DNA of 64,000 nt from Pseudoclavibacter chungangensis (GCF_013410545.1 NZ_JACCFV010000001.1:1178001-1242000); one strand, 5' to 3'. Numbered from the stretch's first letter, positions 45,503 to 55,018 are shown. Notes: a model not told the origin generated them from the sequence alone. Translations and numbers: made by a program.

Positions 45503-46141
45503 ACCCACACCCCATCACCACCCTCGGACAATGCGGCCCGACACGGAAACGGAGCCGGGAACGGGAACAGGACTGGGGACGAGAACGGCAACACCGAGGG
45601 GCGACGGCCCACTCGACCACGAACGCGCGTGACGGCACGGGTCACCACCGGCCGCGGGACGCGAGGTGGCGTCCGGGGCCGGTGAGGCAGTGCCGTCGGG
45701 CTCGTGTTCGTTCATCCCCACACTCCATCACCACCCTCGGACAATGCGGCCCGGCTCGGTAGCGGAGCCGGTAACGAGACCAGGGGGCGAGAACGGCAGC
45801 ACCGATGAGTGACGGCACACTCGACCACGAACGCGCGTGACGGCACGGGTCGCCACCGGCCGGGGGACGCGCGGTGGCGTCCGGGGCCGGGACGGCGGTG
45901 GTGCTGTCGGGCTCGTGTTCGTTCATACCCACACTCCATCACCACCCTCCGACAATGCGGCCCGACTCGGTAGCGAGACCAGGGCGGGGCGAGAACGGCA
46001 GCACCGATGAGCGAGGGCACACTCGACCACGAAAGCGACGGACGGCGCGCACCGGCAGCGCGAGGCGTGGCGGCGTGCGCGGCCGGGGCGACGGTGATGC
46101 CGTCGAGCTCGTGATCGTTCATCCCCGCAGCCCATCACCAC
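45503..46141. repeat. Tandem array of the HNH-gene 5' end (promoter plus first codons)
   Basis: Start-codon-containing units recur at 45502, 45715, 45926 and 46122 (minus-strand ATG positions), spaced 213, 211 and 196 bp. Each reads MN(E/D)HE-like codons followed by an Ala/Pro/Asp-rich stretch and is preceded by the same GGTGGTGATGG-type upstream sequence. The three outer copies run into short frames that end within the next unit. So only the innermost start leads to the full HNH protein. Confidence 0.85.
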
Positions 46142-46445
46142 CCACGGACAATCCGATCCGACCTCGGTACGGGGTCGCGGACGGAATCGGGATCGGTGTC
46201 GGGGACATCGTCGAACGGCATTTCAAGTCGAGCAGGAAGGTGCCGGATGGTGCGCTCGCCCGCCGGTCCCATGGCGCGGGGCGGCGTCTGGGGCCGCGGC
46301 CCCGGTGCAGTGCGGCTCGGGAGCCGCGCAGCACGAGCACTGTCCTACATGGGTGTCGCAATGCCCGGTTGCTCCAATGCGCGGTTGTTCCAATGCGCGG
46401 GTGCTGCGCTGCGTGTTCGTCGTCCTGCTCGGGCGTCGCGCTGTT
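46142..46445. other. Low-complexity non-coding DNA
   Basis: No gene supported. It contains a short near-duplicate (GTTGCTCCAATGCGCGGTTG, then TTCCAATGCGCGG; ~46367-46402) and leads into the 31-bp array. Long frames on both strands here are products of repeat composition. Confidence 0.5.
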
Positions 46446-46752
46446 CGGCCCCGCGGGGCTCGGGCGTCGCTCTCGGGTGTGGGCTTGGTCATGGTCATGG
46501 TCGGTTCGGCCCCGCGGGGCTCGGGCGTCGCGCTGTTCGGCCCCGCGGGGCTCGGGCGTCGCGCTGTTCGGCCCCGCGGGGCTCGGGCGTCGCGCTGCTC
46601 GGCCCCGCGGGGCTCGGGCGTCGCGCTGCTCGGCGCCGCGGGGCTCGGGGCCGCGCAGCTCGGTCCCGCGGGCTCGGGCGTCGCGCTGCTCGGCCCTGCG
46701 GGGCTCGGGCGTCGCGCTGTTCGGTCCCGTGGGGCTCGGGCGTCGCGCAGCT
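46446..46752. repeat. 31-bp minisatellite
   Basis: About nine copies of a 31-bp unit beginning CGGCCCCGCGGGGCTCGGGC: one at 46446, an interruption, then eight in a row from 46507 to 46752, the later ones with substitutions and a 30-bp variant. Because 31 is not divisible by 3, all frames stay open and give RGARASRCSAP-like artefacts. Confidence 0.9.
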
Positions 46753-46831
46753 CGGCTGCCGCGCTGCACGGACCCCGCCACGACCGAGGTCGTCCGAACG
46801 ACTCCAGCCATGCGCGCCACACCTGGGCCGG

Positions 46832-46915
46832 ATCCGACCCACCCAGATCCGACCCACGCAGGTCCGACCCACCCCGGTCCGCGACCCCGGGTCCGCGACC
46901 CCGGGTCCGCGCCCC
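46832..46915. repeat. 15-bp and 14-bp tandem repeats
   Basis: Three units of ATCCGACCCACCCAG-type (46832-46876) followed by two to three units of GTCCGCGACCCCGG (46877-46915), just before the gltS stop codon. Confidence 0.75.
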
Positions 46916-46963
46916 GGGCTCCGGCACCGACTCCGACCCCACGCGCCGGCCCGGCCCTCCGCC

Positions 46964-48351
46964 TTAGTTCGAGGCGGTCGCCGATCTGAAGCCCGTGCGC
47001 GTTCCGTCACCCGATCCGCCACCCCTACCACGTCCCGTCAGGATGACGATCACCGCGCCGATCGCCGCGACGATCGCGATCGCTCCCCAGATGCCCACGG
47101 CGGCCCACGCCGCCCCGCCGATCACGAGCAGCGGCACGAAGGTCACGGCCGCGACCTCGACGGGGACGACGGGTAGGTAGGCGATCGAGAAGTCCTCGAG
47201 CGTCCGCGAGGTCATCTTCGGATCGACGATGCGCAGCAGCGCGATGCCGGTCGCGACCGCACCGGTCGCCCACCCCCACGTGAACAGCTGTCGCTCGAAC
47301 CAGCCGTCCTGCATGAGGCGGGGTGCCGCGAACAGTCCGAGGAAGAGGCACAGCGCGAGACCGACGAGGAACAGGATGAGCAGCGCGACCCACTGGTCCG
47401 CGACGATGCTCGGCACGATCGAGATCATGCCGCACACGACGAGCACGTCTGTCGCGGCGCCCGAGATCGAACGCAGCGAATCGGGATCGATGAACTTGCG
47501 CGTCCGCGTCGCCGCCATGAGGCCGCGCAGCACGAGACCCACGATGAATGCGATCGAGAACAGCGGGAACGCGATCCCCGGCACGAGCCCGCCGAGCACG
47601 AGGTTGATGCCGTAGGCGCCGGCTGCGACGGCCGCGACGATCGCCGCCTGGAACGCGAGCGACTCGATCGTGCCGCCCGAGAACGTGTGCGTCCCGATGA
47701 CGGGCGGGCCTTGATCTGGTCGAGGACGCCCGTCCGCAGGTCCTCGGGCATGCTCGTCATCCCGGCGAACTCCTTCGCCTGCCCGCGCATCGCACCGATC
47801 TTCGCCTGGATGATGCCGCCCACGACACCGACGAGCATGCCGACGGTCGCCGCCGTGAACGCGATGGACTGCACTTCCGGTTGCCCGGCCTCCGCGAACA
47901 CGGTGCCGATCGCGGCCGCCGAACCGAAGCCACCGGCCCAGCCAGCGAACAGCATGAGCCCGATGCTGTCCGGCGCACCGAGGAGCGGTCCGAGCAGCAG
48001 GAGCACGAGGACGAGCCCCACGACCACCTGGAGTGAGTACATGAGCACGCCGTACGCCGCGAAGCCGGCCACGTTGCGACCGATCTTGAGGATGTTGAAG
48101 TCGTCGGTGAGCGCGAGGCACGCGAACACGATGACGATGAGCAGCGAGCCGTACGTCCCCAATTGATCGGAGAACGGCAGCAGCCCGAGGCCGTTCGGGC
48201 CGAGGAGCAGGCCGAGCGCGCCCGCGATCACGGAGGCGGGGATCATCATCGTCTGGAGGGGCTTGATCGTGGCTCTCGCGAGCGTGCCGACGATGAGCAG
48301 CATGCCGATGAGGCCGGCGTCGACGAGGAGAGCTTGAGGGGTGTACTCCAC
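46964..48351 (-). pseudogene. gltS: Sodium/glutamate symporter gene with a frameshift
   Basis: Together the two frames give a GltS-like protein of ~461 residues, normal for the family. The 5' frame (from ATG 48351) runs PQALLVDAGLIGMLLIVGTL to GMTSMPEDLRTGVLDQIKARP. The 3' frame resumes VIGTHTFSGGTIESLAFQ and ends ATASN. Loss of one base in the GC run near 47698-47708 explains the switch. If real, the product stops early in the second half; if a sequencing error, the gene is intact. Ten or more membrane segments; Na+-coupled glutamate uptake. Neighbours are LysR and an amine oxidase. Confidence 0.8.
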
Positions 48352-48411
48352 GGGTGTTCTTTCTGGGTCGGGGGAACGACGTCCGCCGTGGACGTCGTCA
48401 GGAGTGGTGGA

Positions 48412-49314
48412 TCAGGCGGCGAGCGCGTGCTCCGTCGCCCACGCGCGCAGCACCGCGCACAGCGGCTCGAGCAGCCCGAGCGGATCGCCCGCCGTGACGC
48501 GCACGGCGAGCGGGTAGCTGTGTTCGGCGCCCTCGAGTTCCCGGAACACGACACCGTGCCAGGGATCGACCGCGAGCGATTCGGGGACGAGCGCGACGCC
48601 GAGGCCCGCGCTCACGAGTCCGAGCATCGCCTGCTCGCTGCTGACCCGTGAGGCGATTCGGAGGGGCGCACCGGAACGCAGGAGCGTTCCGGCCGTGAGG
48701 TCGAACGCGAGCGGCGCACGCTCGCGGTCGAACAGCACGAGTGGTGTGTCGCGGAGATCGTCGGCGGTGACGATCTCGTGCGACGCGAGGGCGTCGCCGG
48801 TCGCGATCGCGACGCAGAGCCGCTCGCGGAACGCGACCGCGTGGCGGTCGCTGTCGGACGACAGGTCCCGCAGGAGCGCGACGTCGAGGTCGCCCTCGTC
48901 GACCGCGCGCACGAGATCGGCGTTGCCGCCGTCGACGACGTCGACCGTGTACGGGGCGAGCGGCGGGGAGCGCAGGAGCGCGGGCAGCGAACTCGTGAAC
49001 GCCGAGCTCACGGACCCGATGCGGAGCATGCGCTCGCCCGCCCCGTCGGCGGCGGTCGCCGCGAGGTGCTGCAGCCCCTCGGCCCGGCGACGTATCTCGA
49101 CGGCCTCGGGATACAGGGCCTCGGCCGCAGCGGTCGGTGTCACGTCACGGTGGCCGCGCTCGAACAGGACGACACCGAGCTGCGACTCGAGCGCCGCGAC
49201 CGCCTGGCTCACGGGCGACTGGGCGAGGCCGAGGCGCTTCGCGGCCCGCGTGAAGCTGCGTTCGGTGTAGACCGCGACGAAGCAGCGCAGCTGCTTCAGG
49301 CTGATCTCGCTCAT
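48412..49314 (-). CDS. LysR-family transcriptional regulator
   Basis: 300 residues. HTH: LKQLRCFVAVYTERSFTRAA then LAQSPVSQAVAALESQLGV; a substrate-binding domain follows. The ATG overlaps the stop of the amine oxidase gene (ATGA), an uncommon co-directional layout for LysR. It may regulate the oxidase and gltS. Confidence 0.93.
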   Translation of the reverse strand: MSEISLKQLRCFVAVYTERSFTRAAKRLGLAQSPVSQAVAALESQLGVVLFERGHRDVTPTAAAEALYPEAVEIRRRAEGLQHLAATAADGAGERMLRIGSVSSAFTSSLPALLRSPPLAPYTVDVVDGGNADLVRAVDEGDLDVALLRDLSSDSDRHAVAFRERLCVAIATGDALASHEIVTADDLRDTPLVLFDRERAPLAFDLTAGTLLRSGAPLRIASRVSSEQAMLGLVSAGLGVALVPESLAVDPWHGVVFRELEGAEHSYPLAVRVTAGDPLGLLEPLCAVLRAWATEHALAA

Positions 49315-50432
49315 GCCCGGAACCGGGTCGGCGCGAACAGTGAGACGTCGAACTCGGGCGTGCGACCGAGTGCGGTGTCGGCGAGCACGTCGCCGAACAC
49401 GGGGGTGAACTTGAAGCCGTGACCCGAGTAGCCGGTGCCCACGGTGACGTGCTCGCTCACGCGGCCGATGACGGGCGTCTTGTCGGCCGTGTAGATGTCG
49501 GCGTGCACGGAGTGCCGGGCGATCGACTCCGGCAGGCCGGGCAGGAGTTCGTGCACGTCGTGGGCGATGCGGTCGCGCTCGGCCAGGGGAAGACGGCGTC
49601 CGAGGTCCTCGGGAGCGGCGATGTCGCCGAGTTTCGCGTCGTAGCCCGCCTTCACGAGCGAGCCGTCGAGTGTCGGGACGCCGAAGATGTGCACGGGCCC
49701 ACGGTCGCGGATGAACGCGGGGAACACCTCGGGCGAGAAGTCCGCGGGGCGCTCCGGTGCGAACCACGTGAGCGAGATGGGTTTGATCGTGAGGTGCGGG
49801 GCGAGTGCGGGCAGGAGCCGCGGCGTCCAGATGCCGGCGGTGACGATGGCCTGCTTGGCCGTGAGCGTCCCCGTGGCGGTGACGACCCGCACCCCGTCGG
49901 GCGCTTCCTCGAGCGCGAGCACGGGGGAGTGGCCGCGCAGTTCGGCGCCGGCGGCCCGCGCCCGACGCTGGATCTCGGTCACCGCGGACTCCGGACGCAG
50001 TGCGCCGCCGAGTTCGTCGAGCACGGCGATCTCGTCGGTGAGGCGCTGGTGCTGGGGGTAGCGCTCGGCGAGTTCCGGGGTCGAGAGCACGGCGTGCGGG
50101 ATGTCCGCCTCGGCGAGCGAGCGGCGGACCTCCTCGATGCGTGGATCCGCCGGGCTCCCGATGGAGAGCACGCCCGTGTCGTGGAAGATCGGGGCCGGGC
50201 TCTCGTCGGCGAGCTCGAGCCACGCGCGGCGCGAGGCGAGCAGGAGCGGCACGTAGTGCGCGCCCTCGTGGTACGCGGCCCGGAACAGGCGGCTCTCACC
50301 CGCATAGGCACCGTCGTCGTGGACGAGCGACTCCGCTTCGAGCCCCAGCACGTCGACCCCGTTGCACGCGAGATTCCACGCGGCGTACGAGCCCGCGGCG
50401 CCGAGCCCGATGACGATGATGTCTGCATCCAT
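49311..50432 (-). CDS. FAD-dependent amine oxidase (N-methyltryptophan/sarcosine oxidase-like)
   Basis: 373 residues from ATG 50432 (50444 also possible). Dinucleotide motif ADIIVIGLGAAGSYAAWNLA; middle block AIVTAGIWTPRLLP; C-terminal GTGYSGHGFKFTPVFG, as in monomeric sarcosine oxidase/MTOX, which bind FAD covalently and demethylate N-methyl amino acids with H2O2 release. The covalent Cys region is not obvious. It lies with LysR and gltS in a likely amino-acid-related operon. Confidence 0.85.
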   Translation of the reverse strand: MDADIIVIGLGAAGSYAAWNLACNGVDVLGLEAESLVHDDGAYAGESRLFRAAYHEGAHYVPLLLASRRAWLELADESPAPIFHDTGVLSIGSPADPRIEEVRRSLAEADIPHAVLSTPELAERYPQHQRLTDEIAVLDELGGALRPESAVTEIQRRARAAGAELRGHSPVLALEEAPDGVRVVTATGTLTAKQAIVTAGIWTPRLLPALAPHLTIKPISLTWFAPERPADFSPEVFPAFIRDRGPVHIFGVPTLDGSLVKAGYDAKLGDIAAPEDLGRRLPLAERDRIAHDVHELLPGLPESIARHSVHADIYTADKTPVIGRVSEHVTVGTGYSGHGFKFTPVFGDVLADTALGRTPEFDVSLFAPTRFRA

Positions 50433-50588
50433 GACGACGATCATGGAGCGTCACGGTCACAAGTGCAAGACGGAAAACCGATCAGACTCAAGATTTTGCA
50501 GACGGGAAACAGATCGTTTTGGCGACGGGCGGGTGGCGGATGGCGGATGGTAGTGGGCCGTTGGCCGGGTAACCGGTGCCCGGGCGAC

Positions 50589-50749
50589 GAGCCGCGAGCC
50601 GCGCACAACGAGCAACGAGCAACGAGCCGCGAGCCGCGAGCCGCGAGCCGCGAGCCGCGAGCCGCGCACAACGAGCAACGAGCAACGAGCCGCGAGCCGC
50701 GAGCCGCGAGCCGCGCACAACGAGCAACGAGCAACGAGCCGCGAGCCGC
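50589..50749. repeat. Heptanucleotide array (23 units)
   Basis: Exactly 23 consecutive 7-mers of three kinds: GAGCCGC, GAGCAAC and GCACAAC. The trio GCACAAC-GAGCAAC-GAGCAAC occurs three times, separated by 3-6 GAGCCGC units, which is a higher-order repeat. A 24th, altered unit GAGTCAT follows. It lies between the amine oxidase promoter and a small membrane-protein gene. The whole gap 50433-50835 holds no gene. Confidence 0.9.
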
Positions 50750-50835
50750 GAGTCATTGCATCGAGCTACGTCACCCCGGCCCGCCGTGCGCCCGAGCACC
50801 GAGCACGTCCGGATCGGGACTGGGACGATGGACGC

Positions 50836-51279
50836 ATGAGCTCACCGCAACCGTGGGGCCCGGCGGTGCCGGTCGCCGCGCAGCACCCCTCAGCCGTTCC
50901 ACCTGCCGTCCGCGGCGGCAGCCTGCTCGTCGGCTGCGTGCTCGCCCTCGTCTGGTCGATCGTCTCGCTCGGATTCGGCGTGATCGGCGTCGGCTACCTC
51001 GTGCTCGGTGTGACCATGACGCACACCCTCGATGGCGTGTTCGGCCCGGAGCCCGGTGGTGTCTTCAACTGGGTGGTGCTCTGGCTGTGTCTCGTCGAGC
51101 CCCTCGCGGGCCTCGTCACGAGCATCTGCCTGATGGTCGGTGCGATCAGGGCGCGTCGGCAGCAGCGGACGGGCCGCGGCGCCGTCGGATTCGGCATCGC
51201 CGCGGTCACGGTCTTCGGCCTGGGCGTCCTCATCTCGCTCCCACTCGTCCCGATCCTGTTCGACGCGCTCGCGCTCTGA
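50836..51279 (+). CDS. Small membrane protein, unknown function
   Basis: 147 residues. A Pro-rich N-terminus (SPQPWGPAVPVAAQHPSAVP) precedes three or four hydrophobic segments (LLVGCVLALVWSIVSLGFGV; WVVLWLCLVEPLAGLVTSIC; GFGIAAVTVFGLGVLISLPL). The plan resembles DUF4190/DUF4064-like actinobacterial proteins, but I cannot assign it. It stands alone, convergent with the peptidase gene. Confidence 0.7.
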   Translation: MSSPQPWGPAVPVAAQHPSAVPPAVRGGSLLVGCVLALVWSIVSLGFGVIGVGYLVLGVTMTHTLDGVFGPEPGGVFNWVVLWLCLVEPLAGLVTSICLMVGAIRARRQQRTGRGAVGFGIAAVTVFGLGVLISLPLVPILFDALAL

Positions 51280-51394
51280 CGGGCTCGGTCGACGGTCGGG
51301 TTGACCGGTCGCCCCTCACGGCGGGGCCGGACGAGAACGGGCGGTGACGACCGCATACGCGGCCGCCACCGCCCGGAACGACGAGCGGTACCCG

Positions 51395-52573
51395 TCAGCT
51401 CGTGGGTTCCGAGACCCCGAACGCCGCACGGACCTCGCCGTGGGGGAGCGCGAAGCTCTCGTGTCCGTCACGACCGGTCACGTCCCGCGCCGCGACGAGG
51501 GCGTTGAGCACGGCCTCTTCCGTCGCCTGCACGACCGCCTCGTAGAATGGGTCGATACCACCCCAACTGAGCACCTCGAGCGTCTCGACCGTGCCCGTCG
51601 TCGTCCCCATCCGTGAACCGAGCGACCCCTCGTTCGCGGTCGAGAACGCCAGGAAGATGTCGCCCGAGAAGTGGCTCCCCGTGGTGCCCGCCCGCGCGAG
51701 GCCGAGCGGTACGCGACGGGCGAGCGCCCGGCACTGGTCCGGCAGGAGCGGGGCGTCCGTCGAGACGATCACGATGACACTCCCCGCCCCGGGCACCGCC
51801 GATGCGGCCCGCTCGGTCTCCGCCGCGAACCATCCGCTCGTCTCCATCGGATTGGGGGCCGCGGATTCGGCACCGAGGCGATGGCCGGCGACGCGGAGTT
51901 CGCCGCGTGCGCCGAAGTTCGCCTGGAGCAGGACGCCGACGGTCCAGGCCGAGCCGCCGGAGCGCACGACGCGCGACGCGGTGCCCGTGCCGCCCTTGAA
52001 CCCGTAGCAGTTCATGCCGGTCCCGCCGCCGACGTTCCCCTCGGCGATGGGCCCGCCGGTCACCGCGTCGAGGGCGGCGGCCGCGTGCTCGGGTGTGACG
52101 GTGTCGGCATTGATCGAGTTGAGGTAGCCGTCCCACGTCTCGCCGACGACGGGCAGCATCCACTGCGCCGCCGACGCCGGGTCGTGTTCCGCCATCCACC
52201 GGTCGATGCCGCGGTGGACGGCGCCGACGGCATGCGAGTTGGTGATGCCGATCGGCGTCTGGAACTGACCCGACTCCTCGATCCAGCTCCGCCCCGTCAG
52301 TTCGCCGTTGCCGTTGAGTACCGCGATGCCCGCCGCACACGGCGCGCCCGGCGCGTTGCGACTGCGGGGGAGGATCGCCGTCACGCCCGTCCGGACCGTG
52401 ATCGGTTCGTCGGACACGATCGTCGAGTAGCCGACCTCGAGCCCGGGCACGTCGGTGATCGCGTTCCATGGTCCCGGTTCACCGTCGAACGGGACCCCGA
52501 GGTCGCGCGCCCGCGGCTGCGCCGGGCCGCCGGTGTCCGCGATCGCGGCGCGTGAGGTCACCGTGCCGCTCAT
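51395..52573 (-). CDS. P1-family (DmpA-like) aminopeptidase
   Basis: 392 residues. DmpA/BapA proteins cut themselves at a Gly-Ser bond to free the N-terminal nucleophile Ser; here AVPGAGSVIVIVSTDAPLLP gives the expected G|S site. Other family blocks: GVTAILPRSRNAPGAP, GGGTGMNCYGFKGGTGTASR and VLLQANFGARGEL. They hydrolyse N-terminal amino acids of small peptides or beta-peptides. Last gene of an operon with a permease and TetR; the start overlaps the TetR stop. Confidence 0.9.
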   Translation of the reverse strand: MSGTVTSRAAIADTGGPAQPRARDLGVPFDGEPGPWNAITDVPGLEVGYSTIVSDEPITVRTGVTAILPRSRNAPGAPCAAGIAVLNGNGELTGRSWIEESGQFQTPIGITNSHAVGAVHRGIDRWMAEHDPASAAQWMLPVVGETWDGYLNSINADTVTPEHAAAALDAVTGGPIAEGNVGGGTGMNCYGFKGGTGTASRVVRSGGSAWTVGVLLQANFGARGELRVAGHRLGAESAAPNPMETSGWFAAETERAASAVPGAGSVIVIVSTDAPLLPDQCRALARRVPLGLARAGTTGSHFSGDIFLAFSTANEGSLGSRMGTTTGTVETLEVLSWGGIDPFYEAVVQATEEAVLNALVAARDVTGRDGHESFALPHGEVRAAFGVSEPTS

Positions 52574-53175
52574 GCGTCCTCCGAGCCCAGATCGCAGTCG
52601 AGCGCGAGCTCGGCGAAGCGATACGTGTTCTGCAGGTAGCGCTCGCGCTGCCAGTTTTCCGGATCGAGCAGATACAGGTCGTAGGCGTCCTCGAGCGCCA
52701 CGAGGTTCTCGGCGATCGTCGTGACGTCCATGCGGGGCCGGAACACGCCCGACGCCGCGCCGACCTCGATGATCGTCGCGTACAGCCCGACCTGTCGCTC
52801 GAGCAGCAGCGTCATGCCGAGCCGGAACTTCGCCTGTTCCCGCACGACGGCCGATGCCTCGTAGAGGATCCGCAGGTCCGCGCTGATGTGCGCGGGGATC
52901 CCGGCCTCGATCGTGGCCCGGAGCCGGGCGACGGGATCGCGGTACCCCTCCGAGAGGCGGCGCCGACTGTCGATGAACTCGGCGATCGTTCCCTGGACCG
53001 CCGCTTCGACGAGCTGGTCGATGCTCTCGAAGTGGTAGAGCACGCTTCCCGCGCTGACGTCCGCCTGCTCGGCGATCGCACGGACGCTCACCGCAGCGAG
53101 TCCGCGTTCGCCGATGATCCGCGTCGTCGCCTCGAGGAGGTCGCGCTTGCGTTGCGCGCTCTTGGCTGCTGCCAT
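52570..53175 (-). CDS. TetR-family regulator
   Basis: 201 residues. HTH: DLLEATTRIIGERGLAAVS then DVSAGSVLYHFESIDQLVEA. It is sandwiched between the permease and peptidase genes with 1-nt and 4-nt overlaps, so it is co-expressed with them and probably regulates the operon promoter in front of the permease gene. Confidence 0.92.
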   Translation of the reverse strand: MAAAKSAQRKRDLLEATTRIIGERGLAAVSVRAIAEQADVSAGSVLYHFESIDQLVEAAVQGTIAEFIDSRRRLSEGYRDPVARLRATIEAGIPAHISADLRILYEASAVVREQAKFRLGMTLLLERQVGLYATIIEVGAASGVFRPRMDVTTIAENLVALEDAYDLYLLDPENWQRERYLQNTYRFAELALDCDLGSEDA

Positions 53176-54674
53176 CAGTCGTTCTCCAGTTCGTCGGTGT
53201 CGATCACGCTCACGGACTGCGTGAGGGCCGCGTAGCGGTTCGGCGCGCGCCGCTTCATCACGATAGCCACCACGATGCCGCCGACGAAGACGAGCGGGAC
53301 GCACCCGAGCAGGACGTAGTTGATCGGGCCGGTGAGCCCGGAGACGAGATCGAAGTGCGTCGCGATGACCGTGAAGGCGGTGAGGAGTCCGACGGCGCCG
53401 AGGATCGGGGCGACGACGACCTGCCACACGTTGTGTCCGCGGCGGTCCTTCCAGAAGAAGCCGACGACCGAGACGGCGGCGACCCCCTGGGAGAACACGA
53501 GGCCGGCGACACCGATCGAGTAGCTGACGAGACCGATGCCGAGGACCGGGTCGGCGCCCGAGACCGCCCCGATGAGGATCAGCACGAGGCAGATCGCCGA
53601 GAGGGTGAGGCTCGCCACGAAGGGCGAGTGGAGGCTCGGGTGGGTGCGCGCGAGCGGCTTCGGCAGGAGTCCCTCGCGGCCGAGCGCGAAGAGGTAGCGC
53701 GAGCAGGCGTTGTGGAATGCGAGCGTGCAGGCGAAGAAGCTCGTGACGACGAGGATCTCCATGACCACGCCGGCCCAGGCGCCGAGCGCGTTGTTGCCCG
53801 CGATGAACGTCATCTGCTCGAGGTCGGCCGATTGCGCGAGCGCGATGATGCCGTCGACGCCGAACGCGGCCGTGAGGGTCCAGAACGTGAAGGCGTAGAA
53901 GATCGCGAGGAACGCGATGGCGATGTACGTCGCGCGGGGGACGGTGCGCCGTGGCCGCTTCGCCTCCTCCGCGTAGATGACGGTGCCCTCGAAGCCGAGG
54001 AAGGCGCCGAATCCGAACACGAACAGCGCGCTCGCGCCGGACGCGAACAGGACGTTGCGCGGGTCGAACGACGCGGCGGCCGTTACCGCGAGCGAGTCGC
54101 CGTTCTGCACGATGATCGCGATGCCGATGATGAGCAGGATCGCGACCTCGAGGGTGAGCAGCACGCCCAGCACGTAGGCGCCGACGTCGACGCGGCGGTA
54201 GCCGAGGAATCCGATGATCGCGACCGAGATGACCGACCAGACGGCCCAGTGCAGGTCGACGCCGTACAGGTGCGAGACGGTCAGGTTCGCGAAGAAACCG
54301 AGCATCGCGTAGAAGCAGAGGCACAGCGCGCCGTAGGCGGCGATCGTGATGAAGGCCACGCCGACACCGAACGGCTTACCGAGCCCCGCGGACGCGTACG
54401 CGTAGAACGCGCCCGTGTTGCGGACGTAGCGCGACATGGCGGTGAAGCCGATCGCGAAGAGGATGAGCACGATGCCGCTCGCGAGCATCGCTCCGGGGGC
54501 GCCGATGCCCCCGACGAGGAATGCGAGCGGGGCCGAGCTCACCGCGACGGTGAGGGGAGCTGCGGCCGAGACGACGAAGAAGACGATGTCGAAGGTACCG
54601 AGCTTGCCCTTGGCGAGCGACCCGGTGCGTTCCGGCTGGGGCGCCGGTGCCGTGAGTTGTTGATCGGTTCCCAC
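53175..54674 (-). CDS. APC-superfamily amino acid permease
   Basis: 499 residues from GTG 54674, with AGGAG 6 nt upstream. Twelve or so membrane helices; TM1 starts TFDIVFFVVSAAAPLTVA, with the unwound GxxG-type region, and TM6 FGFGAFLGFEGTVIYAEEAKRPRR is the conserved amphipathic loop of AAT permeases. Likely takes up amino acids or small amines for the downstream peptidase pathway. First gene of a three-gene operon. Confidence 0.9.
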   Translation of the reverse strand: MGTDQQLTAPAPQPERTGSLAKGKLGTFDIVFFVVSAAAPLTVAVSSAPLAFLVGGIGAPGAMLASGIVLILFAIGFTAMSRYVRNTGAFYAYASAGLGKPFGVGVAFITIAAYGALCLCFYAMLGFFANLTVSHLYGVDLHWAVWSVISVAIIGFLGYRRVDVGAYVLGVLLTLEVAILLIIGIAIIVQNGDSLAVTAAASFDPRNVLFASGASALFVFGFGAFLGFEGTVIYAEEAKRPRRTVPRATYIAIAFLAIFYAFTFWTLTAAFGVDGIIALAQSADLEQMTFIAGNNALGAWAGVVMEILVVTSFFACTLAFHNACSRYLFALGREGLLPKPLARTHPSLHSPFVASLTLSAICLVLILIGAVSGADPVLGIGLVSYSIGVAGLVFSQGVAAVSVVGFFWKDRRGHNVWQVVVAPILGAVGLLTAFTVIATHFDLVSGLTGPINYVLLGCVPLVFVGGIVVAIVMKRRAPNRYAALTQSVSVIDTDELEND

Positions 54675-54737
54675 GAGAAACTCCTGTGTTCACCGCATCG
54701 ACAGGGCGCCGAGACGGTTGCGCCAAATTTCTGAACG

Positions 54738-54799
54738 ACTGTATCAGTTATGCGGTGCAAGGCACCCAATCCTTTATCGCAACTTCGCATGCGAGTTGC
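54738..54799. promoter_or_regulatory. Two dyads upstream of the permease operon
   Basis: ACTG-TAT-CAGT at 54738-54748 and a near-perfect 21-bp palindrome (GCAACT, TCGCATGCG, AGTTGC; 54779-54799) in an AT-richer stretch 64-125 nt before the permease start. Either could be the site of the TetR regulator encoded in the operon. Confidence 0.45.
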
Positions 54800-54925
54800 A
54801 CGGGTGTTCAGAAAATCTGCGGATGAACTCATCGTGGGGTGCGTCGCAGGGAAGCACGACCCGCATCGTCGTCGCGTGGTGGTGCGTCGTGGATCGCGAC
54901 GGTCCCGCCCGACGGCGGACACGAA

Positions 54926-54958
54926 ACGGCCCCGACGTCGATGGGACGTCGGGGCCGT
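54926..54958 (-). terminator. Terminator of the second permease gene
   Basis: Perfect 14-bp stem (ACGGCCCCGACGTC, 54926-54939, with 54945-54958). On the minus strand it is followed by TTTCGTG, so it suits the gene ending at 55019. Confidence 0.75.
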
Positions 54959-55018
54959 CGTGGCGTCCCCGAATCGCGAACGGCGAATCGCGGACCGCCG
55001 GCCGGGCGTGAGCCGCGG

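Noticed and set aside
46119..46942. Long frames on both strands across the 31-bp repeats
   Set aside because: A repeat length not divisible by three opens all frames; there is no start signal and no family resemblance.
50589..50749. CRISPR array
   Set aside because: The units are 7 bp with no unique spacers and no cas genes are in the window.
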